NCBI GenBank assembly: GCA_023249695.1
Contig: JAHFCD010000027.1
Span: forward strand, 1 to 10,845
Source of the DNA: Elusimicrobiota bacterium
Lineage (GTDB): Bacteria; Elusimicrobiota; Elusimicrobia; UBA1565; UBA9628
Reading direction: 5' to 3'
DNA length: 10,845 nt
Position 1 is the stretch's first letter. Every line of letters begins with the position of its first letter. The position numbers and the translations under genes were made by a program. Positions 6,243-10,845 of the stretch are shown here, one piece after another. The notes beneath the pieces are model-generated. The model was given only the letters and a program-made list of their open reading frames with translations, was not told the DNA's origin and did no database searches.

Positions 6243-7811
6243 GTGGATCAGCGCACCCCGGTCGATGCGAGCTCGCCGCGCGAGTCCCCTGTCTGGCCCG
6301 CGGCGTTCATCGCGCTGGCGACCTTCCTCTGCTACGGAGGCTGGGGGCTCACGCGCCTCGGCTTCTACCACGACGACTGGCCCTTGCTGTACCACATGTC
6401 CCTGATGGGCGGCCGGTTTTGGGACACGGCGTTCGGGCAGCTTCAGGGAACCGCGCACATCTATCGCCCGCTCTCCGTCCTGTGCTGGGCCCTGCCGTTC
6501 TGGCTGTTCGGGCTCAAGGCGGCGTTCTGGCAGGCCTCCATGGCGGGCTTGACCGCGGCCTTATGCCTGGTCTTCTACCAGCTGCTGCGCCGCTTCGGCG
6601 CGCCGCCAGTCCACGCTTTGCTGGCCGCGCTTCTCTTCCTCGCGTTTCCGAACAAGGACTCGACTTTATTCTGGCCCGCGACCGCGCTGCAGCTCTCCAC
6701 GTCGCTGTTGTGCTTTCTGGGATCGTGCCTCGCGCAGGCGCGTCATGCGCGGACCGGTCGAAACTCCGCCCTGGCGCTGGCCGTCGGCCTGCTCCTGTGC
6801 GCGCTCGGGGTGTACGACCAATGCTTCTTCCTCTTGCCGGTCTGGGCGCTGGGCCCCGGCGCCCGGGAATCCGGATCGCGCCCGCGGCTCGCCGTGTTCG
6901 TGGGCGCCGCCGCCCTGGCGGCCTTCGTGGTCGCCAAGTTCGTCGTTCTTCCTCATTTCGTTCCCTACAACAAGACGGTGGCGTTTTCCGCGAGACAGGC
7001 GGCCTTCGTCTACTATATGGCCTTGCGGTCGCTGTTGGACCCGCGCTGGTTCGTGTACCTGGCGCGCTGCGCCTGGCAGGCGGCGGTCTGGCATCCCGTC
7101 CTGTCGGCCGGCGCCTTGATTCTGCCCTGGCTGGCGCGCGCGGCTCTCGGTCGTCCGTCGGAGGCCGGCGAAGCGGATGCCGGGCGGCGGCTCATCCTGT
7201 GGGGGGGCGCGGTCTACGTCCTCGGGTATCTCCCGCTTTGCTTCAGCGACTACGCGCCCGGCGCCTACGACCAGATGAACCGCCTCAATCAGCTTCCCGT
7301 TGCGGGGCTCTGCGCCGCGCTGTGCGGGTGGACGCTTCTGTCCGGGAATCCGCGACGCACCGCCGCCCTGGCCGCTGCGGCGAGCGCCTGCCTCGTGATC
7401 CATCTGACGTTCTCTGGCATTTGGCGCGAGTCCTACAGGCGCCAGCTGGAGTTCCGGGATCGCGCGCTGGCGGTCCTGGGCGACTGGCCCAAGGATAAGT
7501 CGCTGCTGGTCGTCCTGCCCGAGCTTTACGCGGCGCGCAAGGCCCCCGTGTTCCTCAGCGGCTACGATGTCAGCGCGGCCGTCCACGTCTGGACCGGAGA
7601 CTCCGAACGCTCGGCCCTGGCGTACAGCGAATGGGTGACCTTTCGGCCCGAAGGGGTCTACGCGGACGGCCGAGTCCGGCCGTATTCCTCCTTTCGCCTG
7701 TTCGACGCGGCCAGCGGCCGTTTGAGCGCGCTCGACGCGCGCGCGGCTCGCGCCCTGCCGCCGGTGCTTCAGCCGTGGGAGAAGCCGCTGGCGTTTTGGC
7801 CGAAGGACTGA
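6243..7811 (+). CDS. Multi-pass GT-C-like membrane glycosyltransferase (522 aa)
   Basis: A membrane protein with about eleven or twelve hydrophobic segments (for example 17-37, 77-90, 94-114, 122-136, 146-164, 175-202, 214-236, 284-299, 317-335, 350-366, 372-392) and a soluble tail from about 393. The first outer loop carries GFYHDDWPLLYHM (40-52), with the aspartate pair D44-D45, followed by HIYRPLSVL (72-80). The Asp pair plus YRPL pattern recalls GT-C enzymes that use polyprenyl-phosphate sugars, including the TMTC-like group (family knowledge, recalled). FPNKDSTLFW (135-144) and GVYDQCFFL (189-197) align in order with NHGETHFW and TYDQVFFL of the 666-aa protein, so the two look paralogous. 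It is the only plus-strand gene in the window. The GTG start is 6 nt after TATAAT; no better start exists before the first helix. Its stop is 3 bp from that of the convergent GT4 gene. Sugar and acceptor unknown. Confidence 0.78.
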   Translation: MDQRTPVDASSPRESPVWPAAFIALATFLCYGGWGLTRLGFYHDDWPLLYHMSLMGGRFWDTAFGQLQGTAHIYRPLSVLCWALPFWLFGLKAAFWQASMAGLTAALCLVFYQLLRRFGAPPVHALLAALLFLAFPNKDSTLFWPATALQLSTSLLCFLGSCLAQARHARTGRNSALALAVGLLLCALGVYDQCFFLLPVWALGPGARESGSRPRLAVFVGAAALAAFVVAKFVVLPHFVPYNKTVAFSARQAAFVYYMALRSLLDPRWFVYLARCAWQAAVWHPVLSAGALILPWLARAALGRPSEAGEADAGRRLILWGGAVYVLGYLPLCFSDYAPGAYDQMNRLNQLPVAGLCAALCGWTLLSGNPRRTAALAAAASACLVIHLTFSGIWRESYRRQLEFRDRALAVLGDWPKDKSLLVVLPELYAARKAPVFLSGYDVSAAVHVWTGDSERSALAYSEWVTFRPEGVYADGRVRPYSSFRLFDAASGRLSALDARAARALPPVLQPWEKPLAFWPKD

Positions 7812-7814
7812 GGG

Positions 7815-8903
7815 TCAGGCCGCGTACAGGCGCGACAGCTCCGTCATCATGCGTTCGAGCGTGAAGTTCCTCCGGACGCGCTCGAGTCCGGCCGCGCCGA
7901 GCTTCAGGCGCAGGGCCTTGTCGTCGATGAGCTGCTGGCAGCGCTCGAGAAGCTCTACCTCGTTCTTGACGATGAACCCGGTGACGCCGTCTTCTACGGC
8001 GTCGCGGTTGCCCGCGTTGTCCGAGGCGACGACGGGAAGGCCGGCGGCCATGGCCTCGAGCACCGCGTTGGGCAGCGCGTCCCAGCGGGAGTAATGGACG
8101 AACAGATCGAGCGCGCGCAGGCGCTCGCGCGCCTCCGGCGCCGAGAGCCAGCCCGTGATCTCGGCGCGGCCGGAAAGATTCATGTTTTCGAGGAGCACGC
8201 GCACGCGCGCCTCGTCCTCGCCGCCGCCGATCCACGCGCACTTGACGCCGTTGCGCGAGTCGGTCAGGCGCTGGGCGAGAAGTATCCACGCGTCGGGGTC
8301 GCGCGCGTAGGTCAGGCGCCCGCAGGAGCCGACGGCGAGGCCGTCGTGGGGCAGAGGATCGAGAAGCTCGCCGAGATACGCGTCGCAGACCGTGCGCACG
8401 GGTCCGCCGCCGAGGCTTGCGGCGGCGGCGGCCTCGCCGGGCGCGCAGGCGATCGTCGTGCCGAGGGGCGCGGCCGCCGCCTCGACGGCCTTATAGAGGA
8501 GGCGCGACGCCGCCGAACGGTCCTGCTGGAGAAAGCCGTAGCCGTGCGGGGTGTAGAAAACGGTCTTGATGCCGGCGGCCTTGGCCGCGACGCGGGCGAG
8601 GACGCCCGCCTTCGAGGAGTGGGCATGCACGACGTCGGGCCGGTGCGCCGCGAAAAGAGCGCGGAGTTTTTGGAACGCGGCCAGATCCTTGAGCGGGGAA
8701 ATTTCGCGCGTCATCTCCGGGACGTAGTACGCGTTCTGGGCGCCCCGGCATTTCGCGCGGTACGCGTCGGGAGAACCTCCCCGCACCGCGTAGACGAGAG
8801 AGACCTCGAAGCGCGCGGGATCGAGCCCGTTGCAGATCGCGGCGACCTGCTCGCCGGTTCCGCCGGGTCCGCCGCATTCGAGGATCTGGAAGACCTTGAT
8901 CAT
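7815..8903 (-). CDS. GT4-family glycosyltransferase (362 aa) with altered EX7E motif
   Basis: A GT-B fold enzyme of family GT4, cytoplasmic face, acting on a nucleotide-sugar donor. The N-terminal domain has VFQILECGGPGGTGEQV (4-20) with the glycine-rich loop, RPDVVHAHSSKAGVLARVAA (88-107) and VFYTPHGYGF (115-124), features of the GT4 subgroup that builds capsule, exopolysaccharide and teichuronic-type glycans. The donor domain has GRLTYARDPD (195-204), where Arg replaces the more usual Lys after the loop, and RWDALPNAVLE (273-283). In this EX7E motif the first Glu is Asp (D275) while the second, E283, is kept; activity is probably retained but donor handling may differ. The end, FTLERMMTELSRLY, resembles FTLRRMMDEYHDAY of the other GT4, so the two are related. 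Its ATG overlaps the TGA of the 427-aa gene (ATGA) and has a strong GGAGGAG site 5 nt upstream, so it is translationally coupled. Last gene of its operon. Confidence 0.92.
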   Translation of the reverse strand: MIKVFQILECGGPGGTGEQVAAICNGLDPARFEVSLVYAVRGGSPDAYRAKCRGAQNAYYVPEMTREISPLKDLAAFQKLRALFAAHRPDVVHAHSSKAGVLARVAAKAAGIKTVFYTPHGYGFLQQDRSAASRLLYKAVEAAAAPLGTTIACAPGEAAAAASLGGGPVRTVCDAYLGELLDPLPHDGLAVGSCGRLTYARDPDAWILLAQRLTDSRNGVKCAWIGGGEDEARVRVLLENMNLSGRAEITGWLSAPEARERLRALDLFVHYSRWDALPNAVLEAMAAGLPVVASDNAGNRDAVEDGVTGFIVKNEVELLERCQQLIDDKALRLKLGAAGLERVRRNFTLERMMTELSRLYAA

Positions 8904-10183
8904 CGCGGCTCCTCCCGCCCGAGGAGGCGCAGGGCTTCCCCGGCGGCGAAGGGAAACAGCATCGGCAGGTAGAGCAGCTTGTGGCGGCCGGCGCTGCCCA
9001 GGTCGAATTCGAGGAGGGAGGCCCCGAGCGTCATCGCCGCGAAGAACGCGAGCAAGCCGAGGCGCGCGGGCGTCTTCGGGCCGCGGAGGAATCCGGCGGC
9101 GGCCAAGGCGGCGAGAGCGAGAAGAATCAAATTTTCCCCGGCCGACGCATAGCGGCCGAGCTTGCCGTCCAACGGATAAAGCCCCGGCAGAGGCATGAAC
9201 AGCACGGCGAAGGCTCCCTTCGGCAGGTAGAGGAGCACGTCCCCCCAGGTCTTGAACGTCTCATTGGGATAGATCTGCGTGCCGATGTCCCGGTTCGCCT
9301 TGGTCGTGGCCCAGAGCCGGTCCGACGCCTGCCGCGCGCTTCGAAAGCGGCTGATGCCTTCGGGCGAGGTCGGACGGTAGACCGACGAATCGTGGTCGTC
9401 GTAGGTGAGCGGAATCAAGGTGGACTGGACCCGGCCCTGGTCGGTCGCGCCGAGCGTCGCGGAGTGAAACGAGTCGAGCAGCCCCCGGGCGACCGACGGA
9501 TAGAGCGCCAGGGCCGCGGCCAAAGCGGCGACGGTGAGCCCGGGGCTGAATTGAACCGGCCGCTTGACGGAGAGGCCGAGCGCGATCAAGAGGGCGGCTC
9601 CCAGGCAGATCATGACGTAGGAGCGATAGAAGCCGGCGCCGAGCAGGGCCGCGCCGGCGCCGAGGGCGAACGTCGCGGCGCGCGGACGGGACGCCTTCGC
9701 GTCGAAGCCCGCCGCGAGCGCCGCGCCGAGCGCGGCGTAGGCCAACAGGCCGACCGGGGCTTCCTTGAGATTCTGGGAGGTGTAAAAGATGTGGGACGGC
9801 CAAACCGCCATCAAGAGGCCGGCGGCCAGGGCCGTGGGTTCGGGGAAGGCCATCGACAGCGCCCAGGCGAACGCCGCGACGCCGAGCGCTCCCAGGAACG
9901 CGTTGAACAGCTTGACCGTGAAAGGACGGGGGCCGAAGATCCGGTAAAAGCCGAGCGAGATCAAGGTCTGCACGCGCTCGCCGAGCGTGCCGTTGATGAC
10001 CGGTGCGCGGCCGGCGCGGACGTCCTCGAGCGCGTTCAACGCGTAGCCGTGGATCCGGACCGCGTCGGTGTAATAGAAGTCGGGAAAGAGAGGCCGGACC
10101 TCGGTCACCGCGGCGCAGAGGACGCGCAGCGCCAGGGCGAGCGCGGCCAGTGCCGTCAACGGCCGGCCCTTAATCCAGGACAC
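8900..10183 (-). CDS. GT39/ArnT-like multi-pass membrane glycosyltransferase (427 aa)
   Basis: A multi-pass membrane protein with hydrophobic stretches near 8-26, 88-112, 115-134, 143-160, 169-204, 215-231, 318-335, 350-366, 375-392 and 401-420. The first outer loop, PDFYYTDAVRIHGYA (34-48), has an aspartate (D40), and FYTSQNLKEAP (133-143) carries a conserved-looking Lys-Glu in the following region. GSAGRHKLLYLPMLF (396-410) is a near-C-terminal block common in GT39-like proteins. A 90-residue hydrophilic loop (about 232-317) should be outside. The expected role is to move a sugar from a polyprenyl-phosphate sugar to a glycan, lipid or protein on the outer face. The gene overlaps the preceding GT2 gene by 14 nt; this pairing of a polyprenyl-phosphate sugar synthase with a GT-C enzyme supports the role. 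The start is a GTG at 10183 with no clear ribosome site, so coupling is likely. An O-antigen polymerase-like role is less likely but possible. Confidence 0.75.
   Translation of the reverse strand: MSWIKGRPLTALAALALALRVLCAAVTEVRPLFPDFYYTDAVRIHGYALNALEDVRAGRAPVINGTLGERVQTLISLGFYRIFGPRPFTVKLFNAFLGALGVAAFAWALSMAFPEPTALAAGLLMAVWPSHIFYTSQNLKEAPVGLLAYAALGAALAAGFDAKASRPRAATFALGAGAALLGAGFYRSYVMICLGAALLIALGLSVKRPVQFSPGLTVAALAAALALYPSVARGLLDSFHSATLGATDQGRVQSTLIPLTYDDHDSSVYRPTSPEGISRFRSARQASDRLWATTKANRDIGTQIYPNETFKTWGDVLLYLPKGAFAVLFMPLPGLYPLDGKLGRYASAGENLILLALAALAAAGFLRGPKTPARLGLLAFFAAMTLGASLLEFDLGSAGRHKLLYLPMLFPFAAGEALRLLGREEPR
8909..8915 (-). promoter_or_regulatory. Ribosome binding site GGAGGAG for the 362-aa GT4 gene
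   Basis: GGAGGAG on the minus strand lies 5 nt before the ATG at 8903, inside the end of the 427-aa gene. It is the clearest Shine-Dalgarno sequence in the window. It shows that the organism uses such sites inside operons, in contrast to the operon-first genes, which lack them. Confidence 0.7.
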
Positions 10184-10845
10184 GGTAGCGAAGAAGGCAG
10201 AACAGGTAGGAGAAGCCGTCCTTCCAGGTGATCTTCTTGCCCTCGGCGTAGGTGCGGCCGGAATAAGAGATGGGGACCTCGTAGATGCGCAGCTGGCGCT
10301 TGCAGATCTTCGCCGTGATCTCCGCCTCGATGCCGAAGCGTTCGCTGTTGAGCGGGATCGCCTTGATCCGCTCGGTCAGGAACGCCTTGTAGCAGGTCCC
10401 CATGTCGGTCAGGTTGATGTTGTAGAGGACGTTGGTGATCATCGTGAAGATCGTGTTGCCGAAGTAGTGCCAGAAGAACAGGACCCGGTGCGGTCCGCCG
10501 AGGAAGCGCGAGCCGTACACCGCGTCCGCGCGGCCGTCCAGCATCGGGGCCAGCAGGCCGGGGTAGTCGACCGGGTCGTACTCGAGGTCGGCGTCCTGGA
10601 TGAGAGTGATGTCCCCGGTCGCGCGGGCCAGCGCGGTTCTCAGCGCCGCGCCTTTGCCGCGATTTTTCTCGTGCAGGATCACGGTCGCGCGGCTTCCCAG
10701 CCCGGCCAGAAGCTCGCGCGTGCCGTCGGTGGAGCCGTCGTCGACGATGATGATCTGCTTGGCGAGGGGCAGCGGCACCGCCTCGACGCGCCGCACGAGC
10801 TCGAGCACGGTGGCCTTCTCGTTGTAGACGGGGATCAGGATCGAA
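10170..10845 (-). CDS. GT2 polyprenyl-phosphate sugar synthase, DPM1-like (5' end beyond right edge)
   Basis: The last 224 codons are visible and probably only a few N-terminal residues are missing, since the sequence opens SILIPVYNEKATVLEL, the normal first strand of GT2 enzymes. Motifs are IIIVDDGSTDGT (31-42), NRGKGAALRTAL (61-72), the metal-binding DADLEYDP (84-91), VYGSRF (109-114), TDMGTCYKAF (146-155), ERFGIEAEITAKI (168-180) and VPISYSGRTYAEGKKITWKDG (190-210). These match dolichyl-phosphate mannose or polyprenyl-phosphate glucose synthases (established family). The protein lacks a C-terminal pair of membrane helices, as in the DPM1 soluble type, and likely sits on the inner face of the membrane. 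The GTG at 10808 could be read as a start but lies inside the conserved domain (V13), so it is rejected. Its product would feed the GT-C proteins, most directly the overlapping 427-aa one. Sugar unknown. Confidence 0.92.
   Translation of the reverse strand, partial: SILIPVYNEKATVLELVRRVEAVPLPLAKQIIIVDDGSTDGTRELLAGLGSRATVILHEKNRGKGAALRTALARATGDITLIQDADLEYDPVDYPGLLAPMLDGRADAVYGSRFLGGPHRVLFFWHYFGNTIFTMITNVLYNINLTDMGTCYKAFLTERIKAIPLNSERFGIEAEITAKICKRQLRIYEVPISYSGRTYAEGKKITWKDGFSYLFCLLRYRVLD

Noticed and set aside
6168..6458. Minus-strand open frame of 96 codons across the divergent promoter
   Set aside because: It is antisense to the start of the 522-aa gene and covers both -10 elements; no ribosome site or domain is seen.
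6666..7586. Minus-strand open frame of 306 codons
   Set aside because: Antisense to the 522-aa membrane protein; composition is typical of a GC-driven shadow frame.
540..8060. Similar DNA in the two GT4 genes around the EX7E region as a possible repeat
   Set aside because: The similarity follows the shared protein motif (LLEAM-GLPVVAS) and is scattered at the DNA level; it reflects homology, not a repeat element.
10170..10808. GTG at 10808 as start of the GT2 gene
   Set aside because: The frame stays open to the window edge and encodes the conserved first strand ILIPVYNE, so the true start is outside the window.

Overview
The window is a GC-rich (roughly two thirds G+C), almost gap-free stretch of a bacterial surface-glycan locus. 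It holds eight protein genes: six complete, one cut by each window edge. I see no rRNA, tRNA, CRISPR array, insertion sequence or phage gene. No taxonomic marker is present. The GC content, start-codon use and mix of polyprenyl-phosphate glycosyltransferases with a B12-binding radical SAM protein would fit an uncultured bacterial lineage such as Elusimicrobiota, but that is a weak guess.

Layout from right to left. (1) A minus-strand unit enters from the right edge. It holds a DPM1-like GT2 polyprenyl-phosphate sugar synthase (5' end cut), a 427-aa multi-pass GT-C/GT39-like membrane protein and a 362-aa GT4 glycosyltransferase, joined by 14-nt and 4-nt overlaps. (2) A single plus-strand gene (6243-7811) encodes a 522-aa multi-pass GT-C-like protein and converges on the GT4 gene with only 3 bp between stop codons. 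(3) A minus-strand gene (4156-6156) encodes a 666-aa GT-C-like protein with a long soluble tail. It diverges from the 522-aa gene across an 86-bp promoter region, and the two proteins look like distant paralogues. (4) A second minus-strand unit, from 4115 leftwards, encodes a WbaP/WcaJ-type polyprenyl-phosphate sugar phosphotransferase, a DegT-type PLP sugar aminotransferase, a GT4 glycosyltransferase and the N-terminal domain of a B12-binding radical SAM protein that runs off the left edge.

Taken together (inference): the phosphotransferase would put the first sugar phosphate on a polyprenyl carrier at the inner face of the membrane, the aminotransferase would supply an amino sugar, the GT4 enzymes would extend the chain, and the GT2 enzyme would make polyprenyl-phosphate sugars used as donors outside the membrane by the GT-C proteins. 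No flippase, polymerase, ligase or export gene is visible, so the locus extends beyond the window.

The most unusual signal is at the starts. Two minus-strand genes share a 15-of-17-identical box (GGANGAATTGATATRAT) that ends exactly 10 nt before the ATG and contains an extended -10 promoter (TGATATRAT). The plus-strand gene has TATAAT 6 nt before its GTG, which puts the expected transcription start on the start codon. A TGGTACAAT box lies 9 nt before the ATG of the radical SAM gene. This pattern suggests leaderless or near-leaderless transcripts. No gap exceeds 86 bp, so no long stretch without a gene needs describing.
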